From an uncultured bacterium (GTDB lineage: Bacteria; Actinomycetota; Coriobacteriia; Coriobacteriales; Coriobacteriaceae), in contig CAJMPZ010000003.1 in NCBI GenBank assembly GCA_905215445.1, positions 1 through 64,000 of the forward strand: a stretch of DNA of 64,000 nt. The letters run 5' to 3'. Below the pieces are notes generated by a model. That model searched no databases and was not told the DNA's origin. It saw only the letters and a list, made by a program, of their open reading frames with translations. This document shows, piece by piece, positions 51,009-59,925 of the stretch (positions within the stretch are counted from its first letter, which is position 1; each line of letters starts with the position of its first letter). Made by a program: the position numbers and the translations under genes.

Positions 51009-51578
51009 CTACGCACCTCCATGCGGCGGCACCAGCACGCCATCCTTGACTGTACAGCCCCATGCCTCTGCAACTGCATCGTCGGGCGTGGATTGAATTG
51101 CTTGGGTCGAAATGTCAACGACCAGGTTCTTCCCATCTGCCTTCTGCTCAGTCACGCTCTTGATGAGCACATCGGTTTTGCCCATCGGAGCAACGGGAGA
51201 CGTCCAGTAGTAGTACCCGTCGGACGCGACAACCCAAGACGAGGCGGTGTTGGAAGCAGATGCCTTGGACACACTGCCCCAGTCAATGACGTAGTCGGTG
51301 CCGGCAACTGGCTCATCCCACAGGCGTGCGCCATCCTGGTCCTGCCAGTAGATATCCACTGCAGCACGAATATAGGCGGGCGCAGTACCCGTGTTCTTCG
51401 CCTTGACATCGCTTTTCACTTTGCCGTTGAGCGTTTCCTGAACCGATGGCGTCACCGATCCGATGCCGAACTGGTTGACCAGCACGCCCGTAACCGAAAG
51501 CCAGGCCAACGTGCCTGCCGTACCGGCCAGGAGGATAACCCCCACCAGCAAGGCGATGATGCGCTTGCGCTTGGACAT
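51009..51578 (-). CDS. SipW-dependent exported protein (TasA/camelysin-like) 3
   Basis: Protein of 189 residues. The N-terminal helix ends TAGTLAWLSVTGVLVNQFGI, the signature of SipW-dependent (alternate signal) export. The mature part has KNTGTAPAYIRAAVDIYW, close to NVGSQPEYVRARLRM of the protein at 57064, a shared strand of the TasA/CalY-type fold. AGAAGGAGG precedes ATG 51578, within the end of the giant gene's operon spacing (1 base). It may be a minor fibre subunit. Confidence 0.8.
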   Translation of the reverse strand: MSKRKRIIALLVGVILLAGTAGTLAWLSVTGVLVNQFGIGSVTPSVQETLNGKVKSDVKAKNTGTAPAYIRAAVDIYWQDQDGARLWDEPVAGTDYVIDWGSVSKASASNTASSWVVASDGYYYWTSPVAPMGKTDVLIKSVTEQKADGKNLVVDISTQAIQSTPDDAVAEAWGCTVKDGVLVPPHGGA

Positions 51579-51579
51579 G

Positions 51580-54500
51580 CTAATCCTCCTTCTTTGCTAC
51601 GTTGCCGTTGCTCCAAACGTTATGGGCACGATCGCTGCCGTCGATCCATTTGTCGTTCACACGCGTGTTCGTGCAGGTGAACGTGGCATCGTTCGCGCTC
51701 GATGCAGACGAAATCGTCAGCTCGGCAGTTTTACCGGGCGCCTTGCCCGGCGTGCTCAGCTCACCCTGGTAGCGCCATGCCCAAGCCGTATCTTCCTCGA
51801 CGGTATAGATGCCAGCCGGAGCGGCGAACTGCACGCTGCCGACATAGCAAGTTTCACCGTTTTCGTCGCGCTGCTCGCTAACTTTCACCTCGACCATGCG
51901 CGTCTCGGCAGGAGAATCCTGCGACATCTTTCGCGTTACCTTAAAGCGGAACGTTTGCCCCATAGCGCTGGCATCGGTCGTCTTTTTAACGATCGTCAGC
52001 GCATGAGTCTGGGCAAAGTTGAACACGGCTTTGCCGGGGCCCTGATCGCCCTCGCCCGTCTTCTTGGACTCCAGACGGTTGGCCAGGTCGAACGAGCCGT
52101 CACCCGAACCAAGGCTGTAGAGCGAGACAAACTTGCCGTTTACGGGCTCTTCCGCCACAGAAACACCCTCTGTACCAGGCCCGTAGCTTGCCCGCATTAC
52201 CGTAACGGTCAGCCGCGTTCCCATAAACGGCTTGGCAAAGCAGACCTTAAACGGCGCCTTGTCGGCACTGTCATCGACGGTGTTGGCGGCGGCGGGATCG
52301 AGCAGCCACTTAAGCTGGGCGGTCATGGTTTCGGACTTCGCGGGATCAGACGTATCTTTGGCAACCACGCGATATGTAACGGGATACAGGTCCATGTCGC
52401 CCTTAATTGGCTCGTCCTTAAACACATCCCAAGGCTTCGTATCACCATCGGCGCCCACATATCGCCACTCCAAGAAGAGCTCACGCATATCGCCATTGGC
52501 GGCCGCACGCTCATCGAGCAGCGCGACGATCTTGGAATGGGCGTCCGGGTCGTATGCCACGGACTTTTGCTCCATCATGGGATTCCCGCTGTTGTCATAG
52601 ACGGGGCGGCCGTTCTCATCCATTTTGGGAACATCAACCGTATAGACGAAGCCGGACTTGCCGTCCTGCGCACGCTCGTCGCCCGAGTCGACCGTCGCCG
52701 TAAAGAGAACCGACCCGTCGACACCGTGATAGCGCACCTTATGCGGCGCAATCTTGTACACCGCAGTGTACATCGCGCTCTTAAAGGGCTCATTGCCCTC
52801 GAGGGGATACTTGTCGTCACCGGTCATCAGGGTGTACTTGTTATCGGATTCATAGTCACGCGACCAGCAGACAAAGTCGTACTTGGTGCCATCCTTGCCG
52901 ACAACCTCAGTTGCAGCTTTTACCTCCAGCGAAATTTGATCACCAGAGTCGGTCCGCGAAAGATAACGCACAGAACCGGGGTCATCCAGATTGGCATCGA
53001 TATTCGATTGAACACGCACCGCGCTGGCGCGGTAGACCGGATACAACTCCATGGGGGCCTTGACCACGGTGCTTTTATTCACCATGGAAACGTCGTCCGA
53101 CCAAACGACATAACCGTTGCCAGCTACCGGCTTAGTTTCCGTCCAGCCCACGAAGGCATTGTATGCGTTTGTTGCAGCATCGATATCGCCGACGTTATAC
53201 GTTGGCAGCGGGATGCCGTCCTTAAGGCTGCCGAGAGAATCGCCCTGCTGGGCTACCTTACCGTCCACATCCCTGGCATTGAGATGGTACACAACCGCCA
53301 ACGGCGAATAGTACGCCACGAATGTATAGGCTCCGCCAGGTTCCACCGGATAAGAGCAAGTACCATGCTCCACATCGTAGGGAAGCGTCTTGATCTCGCC
53401 GTTCGGAAGCTCGATCTCAACCTTCTGCAACTTATACAGCTCACCGCCTGCTTTATAAACCGGCGTCGTAACGTCAGGGGTCACCGTTGCCGTAGCAGGA
53501 TTGGTGTCCGCGTTGATAACGGGAGCGATGTTGTAGCTAGGCACATTGACCTTGTCCGTACCCTCAAAACCTGCGCGATGCAGGTTGGTGGTGTAGCTGA
53601 CGTCGTACTTTGCGTAGACGGGATAGGCATCCTGCCACTGGGTGACCTTGGACTCGTCGGTCGCCAGATACGGCTCTGCCTTATCCGGATCACTCGTCAC
53701 ATAGGAGTCGCCGGCGACGTCGTAGATATACTTCCAGACGTCAGAATCCTTCTGAACCTCGGCGGTCGAAATCCAGCCCAGGAACTTATAGCCCGGCACG
53801 GCCATGTCGGCATCGGTCGGGGAAGCTTCGAGGGTCAGGGGGCTCTCATACGATCCCTTCTCACCATCTTCTGGCTTTTCGGCCACTTTAACCGACTTAT
53901 TAACATGCGGGTAGTAATACGTGAACGTCGGATCCGCCCCGTTCACCTTGGTCTGCAGCAAGTTACTCTCATAGCGCCGCGTGGCAGTCCTCACGACATT
54001 ATCGCCCTTGTTGTAGAAATTAACGTCCGTGGTAATCATCGCGCGAACGTAGTACTTCTTATCTGTACGCACCATGCTCTCGATGGGATTCTTCACATAT
54101 GTCCAATATTCACCATCGCGCTCAAGCGTCCAGAAATTCAGGCGATAGCGATCATTCACCGGTTTGACCGTTACGTTCAGCGAAGCCGAAGTCCAAGTAT
54201 CGCTTAGCGTTGCAGCGCCTGGAAAATCGGTATCGGCATAGAGGTTTTTTAGAGTATCGGCTCCCGTATCGTTTTTAACGTTGTGCGAGTACGCGTTAAG
54301 GGGACTCACGACAAGGGTTTCCTTCGTGAAGCGCGTGCCACACGTTTCATAACTATCCTTTATACCGTGGTCAACATGCTCCGGGCCCCAGTGGACGACG
54401 TTTTCACGCACGAAGGTACTACCGACGTTTTCCTCAAAGGGCGTTTGATAGCGATTCCAAACGGAACAAAGTAGCTTGCTGTCCGTAAACTCATGGTTGG

Positions 54501-57060
54501 TATAAGCCCGAACGTAATAATCCACTCGGTACTCAAAGCGGGCGATGTAGGTATGCGGCGCGGTTAAATCGACATCGGCGGGGAGCGTATAGCTGGGGTC
54601 GCGGCTTACGCGCACCTCGAGCGGGGCATCCTCGGTTCCCTTGTTTTCATACCAACCCAGGAAACGATAGCCGTCGGGCAGCTGGCCCTCCTCGGATATA
54701 GCTTTACCGGATACGTCGAGCACCCGTACGGTATACGCGCTTGTGCCATCTTCTGCAGTCTCAACCTTAACGTCAGTTTTGCCCACACCGTCGCGCCGAG
54801 TCTGATCGTCGGTTGCATCCTGCTCATTGCCCTCAAACACCGTCATGATGTTCGACACATAGTCGGTGTACACCGGATAAAAATCGGTAGGGCCAAGCAC
54901 AGTGATCTCGGTGCCGGCAGGATAGAACGCACCGGCGTTTTTTAACTCGGCAAGCTCAGGCGAGGTGATGGCCGCGTAACCGCCATGCATCCCGGCCTCG
55001 CCACTCGGCTGCGTCGTCCAACCGATAAAGGTGGCGCTGGCAGAAAGAGTGCCGCGGTCCGCAGGGGCAGCCGGCGTTAAACCGACGCCATAGCGGTACC
55101 AGTCCGTCGACTTGTCGTGCTCCTCGCCGCTCTGCCACGCGAGCGTCTCGCCCTTGACGTTATAGAACAGTACCTGCGCCTCGTACGAAGCAATAAACAG
55201 GTCGTTGCCCTTAAAGGCCTCGGCCCCCTTCGCGTTATCGGCGGTATAGCTCGACGTTATCTCGTGCGCTTCGTTCTTCTGGACCTGCTTGCCAGCCTTA
55301 ACGGCATCGGCATCGGTCTTGCCGTTAAACCAGGCGTTATCGGCATCGATACGGTTCACATTGACTCCGGGCTCACGGAACCAGCCCATAAAGCGGTAGC
55401 CGCCGTTGGCCTCGGTCAAACCCTCTGGCTTTGCGGAGGTATCCTGCTTAAACGTTACCGATGTATCGCCCTGGGCCAGGCCTTGGGCCGTTCCCGCCAG
55501 CACGGCGCTCACGGCAAAGGCGTACGGATCCGAGGTCGCCTGGTCTTTGCCAAGTTTGGTCTTCTCGATTGTCGCGGTGCCCGCACCGGGAAAATCGATC
55601 GTCGCCTTAACGCTCTGGCCATGCACAGGAATATTCAGCTTGTAATCCATCGCCCACTCATTGAAGTGCGAGCCACCCAAGGCCCCGTTGTTAGCAGTCG
55701 AGCGCTTGGTGCCGGCACAAAAGTCGTAGTCGTGCTCTTCCCACAGCTCGCGCGTGGTGTAGCGCTCGTCATCCCATGGACCATAGCCATCACCCTTGGT
55801 GGTGTCATCGCCGCCAAACGAGGGGATTTTCTTTTTGGCAGGGTTGCCCTGGCTGTTGCCAGAAAGGCTCACGCTCGGCTTAAAGTAGCACTCGGTGACC
55901 GTGGCATCATCCTTGTTGGCACGCGCGGCAATGCCGCCCAGGTTCACATCGTTTTGAATGATGGGGATCACGGCGATGGGATTGTACTGACGCGAGCTCA
56001 AGTCACCCGCAAAATGGCTTCGAACGAGCTCGTTGCCCTTTTCGGTTAGAATACGACCCGCCAAGCCACCCGTCCACGCGCGCGTCACGGCGACGACGCC
56101 CACGTACGACGCGGCATAGCTGTAGCACTGCGCCGTCGAGAAGCAGTCGATAATCTTGGCCTCGCCCGCCATGCAGCCCACAAAACCCGAGGCGTACACG
56201 TTGTTGCCGCCCAGGGCGCCAATGGCCACGTCGTACTTATTGGTGACGTCGGTCATGCCCTTCTCGGCAATCGAGCCGTCGTCCTTACGCGTCGGCGTCA
56301 CGCGACAGTACTCGATAGTCGAGTTCTTAACGTAGCCGGCAAACGCCGCCATATACAGACCCTCACCGCCGAGCGCCTGCACGCCCGAGGTCGTATTGTT
56401 GACGGCACGGCCGCCACGGACCTCGCAGTTGTAGAGGGTGCAGCCGTCGAGCTCGCCGGCGATGAGACCGCCCTCAAAGCCTGCGTTGGTAATGAGGTTG
56501 AGAGCATTGTTGGCGCAGGTCACGTGCAGCGTGCTCTCCATGACCATAACGTTTTCGAAACGCGTTTTGACGGCCTTGCCCACGATAATGCCACCGCGGA
56601 AGTCCGCCCACACGTTGGCGTCCTTGACCAGGAAGTTTTTGATGGTGGCGCCGTTGGTCTCGGCAAAAAATCCCGTATCGCGCTCGGGGTCAAAAGCGTC
56701 TTTATCGTAGTTCAGGCCCTCAACGGCGTGGTTTTGACCATCGAACACGCCCTTAAACGGATGCTCCTTGTTGCCAAACGACAGATGCTTAACGGTGTCT
56801 GCAACGATGGTTTTCATGTCGTCGCTGTCGAGCTCAATGTCGTTATCGAGATAAACGTGCCAGCCGGACGTATCGCGCTCGCGCGACAGCGCCACACACG
56901 ACAAAAAGTCAGCCTCGTTTTTGATGTGGAATTCGATTTTGGCCTCGGGCACATCCTCGGCATGCACCACCGTTGGCAGCGCCATAACGCAGCAAAGGGC
57001 AATCGCTGCGACGGCAACCAGCCTGCTAAGCATACCCCGGTTCATATTCTTGATCTTCAT
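51580..57060 (-). CDS. Giant secreted protein with beta-helix-like and InlB-type repeats
   Basis: 1826 residues. Signal peptide to about 34 (VVHAE). Residues 40-460 carry GLUG-like repeats (GGLIAGELDGCTLYNCEVRGG, FAGYVKNSTIEYCRV) suggesting a beta-helix. Seven or so InlB/Listeria-Bacteroides-type units follow, marked by YRFMGWFREPG (553), TFIGWTTQPSG (677), YRFLGWYENKG (798), YKFLGWIST (1092), FVGWTETKP (1303), FVCWSRDYES (1397) and FLEWRYVG (1530). Residues 1690-1800 form a Cna/SpaA-like beta domain (LTIVKKTTDASAMGQTFRFK). No sorting motif or anchor helix is present. It is probably an adhesin or fibre tip held by the other locus proteins (inference). Confidence 0.82.
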   Translation of the reverse strand: MKIKNMNRGMLSRLVAVAAIALCCVMALPTVVHAEDVPEAKIEFHIKNEADFLSCVALSRERDTSGWHVYLDNDIELDSDDMKTIVADTVKHLSFGNKEHPFKGVFDGQNHAVEGLNYDKDAFDPERDTGFFAETNGATIKNFLVKDANVWADFRGGIIVGKAVKTRFENVMVMESTLHVTCANNALNLITNAGFEGGLIAGELDGCTLYNCEVRGGRAVNNTTSGVQALGGEGLYMAAFAGYVKNSTIEYCRVTPTRKDDGSIAEKGMTDVTNKYDVAIGALGGNNVYASGFVGCMAGEAKIIDCFSTAQCYSYAASYVGVVAVTRAWTGGLAGRILTEKGNELVRSHFAGDLSSRQYNPIAVIPIIQNDVNLGGIAARANKDDATVTECYFKPSVSLSGNSQGNPAKKKIPSFGGDDTTKGDGYGPWDDERYTTRELWEEHDYDFCAGTKRSTANNGALGGSHFNEWAMDYKLNIPVHGQSVKATIDFPGAGTATIEKTKLGKDQATSDPYAFAVSAVLAGTAQGLAQGDTSVTFKQDTSAKPEGLTEANGGYRFMGWFREPGVNVNRIDADNAWFNGKTDADAVKAGKQVQKNEAHEITSSYTADNAKGAEAFKGNDLFIASYEAQVLFYNVKGETLAWQSGEEHDKSTDWYRYGVGLTPAAPADRGTLSASATFIGWTTQPSGEAGMHGGYAAITSPELAELKNAGAFYPAGTEITVLGPTDFYPVYTDYVSNIMTVFEGNEQDATDDQTRRDGVGKTDVKVETAEDGTSAYTVRVLDVSGKAISEEGQLPDGYRFLGWYENKGTEDAPLEVRVSRDPSYTLPADVDLTAPHTYIARFEYRVDYYVRAYTNHEFTDSKLLCSVWNRYQTPFEENVGSTFVRENVVHWGPEHVDHGIKDSYETCGTRFTKETLVVSPLNAYSHNVKNDTGADTLKNLYADTDFPGAATLSDTWTSASLNVTVKPVNDRYRLNFWTLERDGEYWTYVKNPIESMVRTDKKYYVRAMITTDVNFYNKGDNVVRTATRRYESNLLQTKVNGADPTFTYYYPHVNKSVKVAEKPEDGEKGSYESPLTLEASPTDADMAVPGYKFLGWISTAEVQKDSDVWKYIYDVAGDSYVTSDPDKAEPYLATDESKVTQWQDAYPVYAKYDVSYTTNLHRAGFEGTDKVNVPSYNIAPVINADTNPATATVTPDVTTPVYKAGGELYKLQKVEIELPNGEIKTLPYDVEHGTCSYPVEPGGAYTFVAYYSPLAVVYHLNARDVDGKVAQQGDSLGSLKDGIPLPTYNVGDIDAATNAYNAFVGWTETKPVAGNGYVVWSDDVSMVNKSTVVKAPMELYPVYRASAVRVQSNIDANLDDPGSVRYLSRTDSGDQISLEVKAATEVVGKDGTKYDFVCWSRDYESDNKYTLMTGDDKYPLEGNEPFKSAMYTAVYKIAPHKVRYHGVDGSVLFTATVDSGDERAQDGKSGFVYTVDVPKMDENGRPVYDNSGNPMMEQKSVAYDPDAHSKIVALLDERAAANGDMRELFLEWRYVGADGDTKPWDVFKDEPIKGDMDLYPVTYRVVAKDTSDPAKSETMTAQLKWLLDPAAANTVDDSADKAPFKVCFAKPFMGTRLTVTVMRASYGPGTEGVSVAEEPVNGKFVSLYSLGSGDGSFDLANRLESKKTGEGDQGPGKAVFNFAQTHALTIVKKTTDASAMGQTFRFKVTRKMSQDSPAETRMVEVKVSEQRDENGETCYVGSVQFAAPAGIYTVEEDTAWAWRYQGELSTPGKAPGKTAELTISSASSANDATFTCTNTRVNDKWIDGSDRAHNVWSNGNVAKKED

Positions 57061-57063
57061 AGG

Positions 57064-57711
57064 CTAGTTCGCCTCCGGCCAACCCACAACGTCAAGTACG
57101 TCGAGGGCGGTATCGCTTGTCTGCTGGTTTTTGGCCTGCACGGCCTGAACATCGATATCGAGCTTGAATGAGCCGCCGCGCGCGGCATCGTGGTAGTCGC
57201 CCACAAATCGCAGCGAGTCCATAAGGCTTTCCGTCATGGCGCCGGGGTCGAGCATGCCGCCACGCCCGGCCAATCCACGGTAGTAGTACCACCCATCGCC
57301 GCCGTCGATCCACGGGGACCCCTCGCCCGCGTCCACATGAAACGCAACGTTGCCCGAGGCATCCGCGCACGAGCCGTCGGGTGCCACTGACTTCATGCGC
57401 AGGCGCGCGCGAACGTACTCAGGCTGCGAGCCGACGTTCTCCACGCGCACAATGCGGCTGATGTCAGAACCCCCGGCTTTGGTGTCGGGATAGTCCCCGT
57501 GCTCGTTGGGCTCAAACGGAATCTCCTCGCCCTGCTCGTTTAGGGTGTATTCGCAGACTCGTACCTTCACGCTGCCAAACGATAGAACGTTGTTCGCCGG
57601 AACCATATCAACAGTAAAAGCCAGCGTGCCGCACAGGCACGCCAGGGCCAACAGCGCCATCGCGGCAAGCGCCAAGGTGCGTTTCTGATTGTCGGAAAGA
57701 TTATTGAGCAT
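57064..57711 (-). CDS. SipW-dependent exported protein (TasA/camelysin-like) 2
   Basis: About 215 residues starting MLNNLSDNQKRTLAL. The hydrophobic stretch ends CGTLAFTVDMVPANNVLSFG, a SipW-dependent type signal peptide. The mature part has SVKVRVCEYTLNEQGEEIPF and VENVGSQPEYVRARLRMKSV, the TasA/CalY-like strand shared with its neighbours. The start codon at 57711 has only a weak ribosome site; the frame is open upstream to 57903 but that part is low-complexity and unlike a signal. It lies four bases before the giant gene's start. Confidence 0.78.
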   Translation of the reverse strand: MLNNLSDNQKRTLALAAMALLALACLCGTLAFTVDMVPANNVLSFGSVKVRVCEYTLNEQGEEIPFEPNEHGDYPDTKAGGSDISRIVRVENVGSQPEYVRARLRMKSVAPDGSCADASGNVAFHVDAGEGSPWIDGGDGWYYYRGLAGRGGMLDPGAMTESLMDSLRFVGDYHDAARGGSFKLDIDVQAVQAKNQQTSDTALDVLDVVGWPEAN

Positions 57712-57742
57712 TACGTTCGCCAGTCGTCGATAAAAAGGGGGA

Positions 57743-57791
57743 CCGAGATCCCGACCCGAAAATGGGGATGGGGAGCGGGCCGGGATCTCGG
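57743..57791. other. Hairpin between fibre-subunit genes
   Basis: CCGAGATCCCG (57743-57753) pairs perfectly with CGGGATCTCGG (57781-57791) around a purine-rich loop of 27 bases. It lies after the first subunit gene, and could reduce read-through so that the first subunit is made in excess of the giant protein, a common arrangement in fibre operons (inference). Confidence 0.65.
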
Positions 57792-57808
57792 TAGAGGGGG
57801 TGGGATTA

Positions 57809-58495
57809 CTACAGGTCCTTAGCCCAATTCTTGGCAGCAGCCAAAGCAGACGCAGACGAACCCTCAGCGGTATTGTCTGCCGCGTAAATGAAGCAGTTGA
57901 CATCCATCGTGGCAGAATTGGCGAAATCCTTTTGCTCGGTGTCCTTGGGCGTAGTCACCTGGCTGAACAGCTCGCCAGTCCACTTATCCTCATTCTTGCT
58001 GGCAATAAGCGGGGTAGCCTCGGTTCCTTCGCCAACATAAACGAAAAGGCCACCGAGATAATGAGTCGGCTCGCCCTCAACGGCGGTCGCATCAACGGCC
58101 TTCCAGCCAGAGTTAATGGTGAAGTAAGTCGTCTTGGAATGATCGGCCCCGGCAGACGCCGTCTTGTTGTTCACGAAGACGTACACATATGCATCCTCGG
58201 ATCCCTTGCCGATACCGACATTAGGATTCTTGGGTACAGACACGCCAGGGGCGAGCTTAGAGTCCTTAACCCATTTGGTCTCGGTCAGGTTGCCGTTGAC
58301 CTTATTGTTATCATCCGGAAGCGGCTGATTCGGATGGTCGGGATCGGTAGTGGGCTTGTTGATGCCCGCAGTGGTGAAGTTGTTGGTCAGGCTCGACTGC
58401 GCCGTCAGCCAGGCGTAGGTACCCACGCCGGCAGCCAGCACCAACAGCAGCAGGGCGGCAATGATGCCGTAGCGCTTTTTCTTCTTGTTTTCCAT
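57809..58495 (-). CDS. SipW-dependent exported protein (TasA-like) 1, probable major subunit
   Basis: 228 residues. Starts MENKKKKRYGI; the helix ends GVGTYAWLTAQSSLTNNFTT, a clear alternate signal peptide processed by SipW-type peptidases. The mature part is polar, Asn/Thr/Lys-rich and ends in an Ala-rich helix (SASALAAAKNWAKDL). AAAGGA precedes ATG 58495. Being first after the peptidase gene and before the 57743 hairpin, it is the best candidate for the main fibre subunit (inference). Confidence 0.83.
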   Translation of the reverse strand: MENKKKKRYGIIAALLLLVLAAGVGTYAWLTAQSSLTNNFTTAGINKPTTDPDHPNQPLPDDNNKVNGNLTETKWVKDSKLAPGVSVPKNPNVGIGKGSEDAYVYVFVNNKTASAGADHSKTTYFTINSGWKAVDATAVEGEPTHYLGGLFVYVGEGTEATPLIASKNEDKWTGELFSQVTTPKDTEQKDFANSATMDVNCFIYAADNTAEGSSASALAAAKNWAKDL

Positions 58496-58565
58496 CGTTC
58501 TCTTCCTTTCGAGAATCGTCTTCCCCGGCAACGGCCCCTACCGCCGCCGACGTTTTTCCCTGCCG

Positions 58566-59123
58566 CTATGAACGCCGCTCCCTCGCATGCACGCGGGTAT
58601 GCTTGCCCGCAGGCTCGTCGGGAACCATCCGATCGAGCACTATCGACGCCGTGATCAGCAGCGCCAGAACGGCCACCACAACAAGCAAACCGGGCATCGT
58701 CGTGCAATATGCGTTAACGAAGCCCAGGTAAGGGACACAAAAAGAAACAGTGCCGATAACACTCGAAAAAGGCGTGTGCTCGGCATCGTGCATGATGCTT
58801 CCGTCTGCATTTTTGTTCGCAATTCCCTGCGTGCCGATCATCTGCGCCACAGGGTCGATCTGATACACCTGGTGCGTCACCACGGCGCCGTCCGATCGGT
58901 AAAAGGTTGCATTGTCGCCCACGGCAATATCCGTTGGCTCAACCTGGCGGACAAACACCATGGAGCCAACGGGAAGCTCGGGTTCCATAGAGCCCGAAAG
59001 CACAGCAAAGGGCGTGTATCCAAATGCGCGAGGCACAAAAGAAACAACGGCAAGGGCTATGACAAGCGCGAACGCCAAGCTACTCAAAAGCGTAATAAAT
59101 CGTTTGAGTCTACGCGCCGTCAA
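58566..59123 (-). CDS. SipW-type signal peptidase I
   Basis: Membrane-bound signal peptidase of 185 residues, archaeal/ER type. One N-terminal helix, then the catalytic Ser in VLSGSMEPELPVGSMVFV, the His of DGAVVTHQVYQ in place of the bacterial Lys, GTVSFCVPYLGFVNAY and a second C-terminal helix. These are the SipW features. TTG 59123 is the only workable start; a GGGGG ribosome site is distant. It opens the locus and should process the three alternate-signal proteins encoded behind it. Confidence 0.9.
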   Translation of the reverse strand: MTARRLKRFITLLSSLAFALVIALAVVSFVPRAFGYTPFAVLSGSMEPELPVGSMVFVRQVEPTDIAVGDNATFYRSDGAVVTHQVYQIDPVAQMIGTQGIANKNADGSIMHDAEHTPFSSVIGTVSFCVPYLGFVNAYCTTMPGLLVVVAVLALLITASIVLDRMVPDEPAGKHTRVHARERRS

Positions 59124-59525
59124 AGTGATAATTCATCCCCCTTGAGGACCTATTCGACCCATCCAAAGGTCAGCAAGTTTCAACAGGAACCGCAAGGCGC
59201 TTGAAAAGTGAGTCCGAAATAAGCCAATTTGGAATCTTTTCGTAATAAAAACATAGCGATGTGCTACATATTTTTCAATGTTTTATCGCTAAATGCTACT
59301 TATTTTGGCGTAAGTGGTCATTTATCCCCAAATTAGTCTGTTTTATCCAATACTTACGACTAACCCCCTACGCAACTTCCCCATAGAAGGTTCGTTTTTT
59401 GCGAAACTAAAATAATGGTACCCCCCCCCACATTAAAACAAACTACTGGAAGTGTCATTTATTTCCGACCCCCCTTTGCCGGAGTTTTATGACAGCCCCA
59501 TGTAGTTCGCAGCCCATAATCCTCT
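59124..59525. promoter_or_regulatory. AT-rich leader of the SipW locus with nine-C tract
   Basis: The interval from 59210 to 59460 is far richer in A and T than the rest of the window. A run of nine C occurs at 59421-59429. AAATGACCACTT and AAATGACACTT recur on the minus strand (near 59310 and 59450), and TAGCGAT/ATCGCTA with GTGCTAC/ATGCTAC form nested repeats at 59254-59302. These suggest promoters and binding sites of the locus; none can be fixed exactly. No gene is seen here. Confidence 0.5.
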
Positions 59526-59844
59526 GAGAACCGTGTCCCAGAATTCGCTTGCGAAATGGGATGCGGTTTCCGCTTGTGGCCCCGTTGGGAAACCACATCC
59601 CACTCCGATCGCAAATTCCGGATCGCACTTTCCGCCAAGACCCTCAACCGGAAACGGCATCCCATTTCTCGGCCGAAAACTGGGATGCGGTTTCCACAGA
59701 GCCCCTCAACGGGAAACCGCATCCCATTCCAAAGGCAAATTCCGGGACGCAGCTTCCGCAACCCCACCCATCCGGAAATCCCATCCCACTCCGCACACAT
59801 CCGGGCATAGAACAATCAGCTTATTAGGCCTTCCATCAATAAAG
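59526..59844. repeat. Repeat array B: five imperfect repeats, 62-bp period
   Basis: Units begin at 59526, 59588, 59650, 59712 and 59774, again exactly 62 bases apart. The arm TGGGATGCGGTTTCC of the third unit is the exact reverse complement of the first arm of the fourth (GGAAACCGCATCCCA), so hairpins form across unit borders. The tail CAGCTTATTAGGCCTTC and CAATAAAG is the same as in array A, and the orientation is direct. Confidence 0.85.
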
Positions 59845-59865
59845 GGGCGCCCTCGTGTCACGAAA

Positions 59866-59890
59866 AAAGCCTCGAGAATCTCGAGGCTTT
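59866..59890 (-). terminator. Terminator of the flavodoxin-like gene
   Basis: AAAGCCTCGAGA pairs with TCTCGAGGCTTT; on the minus strand six T follow. It lies 36 bases after the flavodoxin stop. Confidence 0.85.
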
Positions 59891-59925
59891 CACGTTTGTA
59901 TTATCTCGAGCGCGAGGCGACACGC

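Noticed and set aside
51463..54207. Long open frame (914 codons) on the plus strand opposite the giant surface protein gene
   Set aside because: It is the antisense shadow of a GC-rich gene with strong motifs; the translation is His/Arg-rich, has no domain and no ribosome site.
59533..59827. Several short frames within the repeat arrays that resemble one another between arrays
   Set aside because: The similarity comes from the 62-base repeats; 62 is not a multiple of three, so no continuous coding repeat is kept, and there is no ribosome site.
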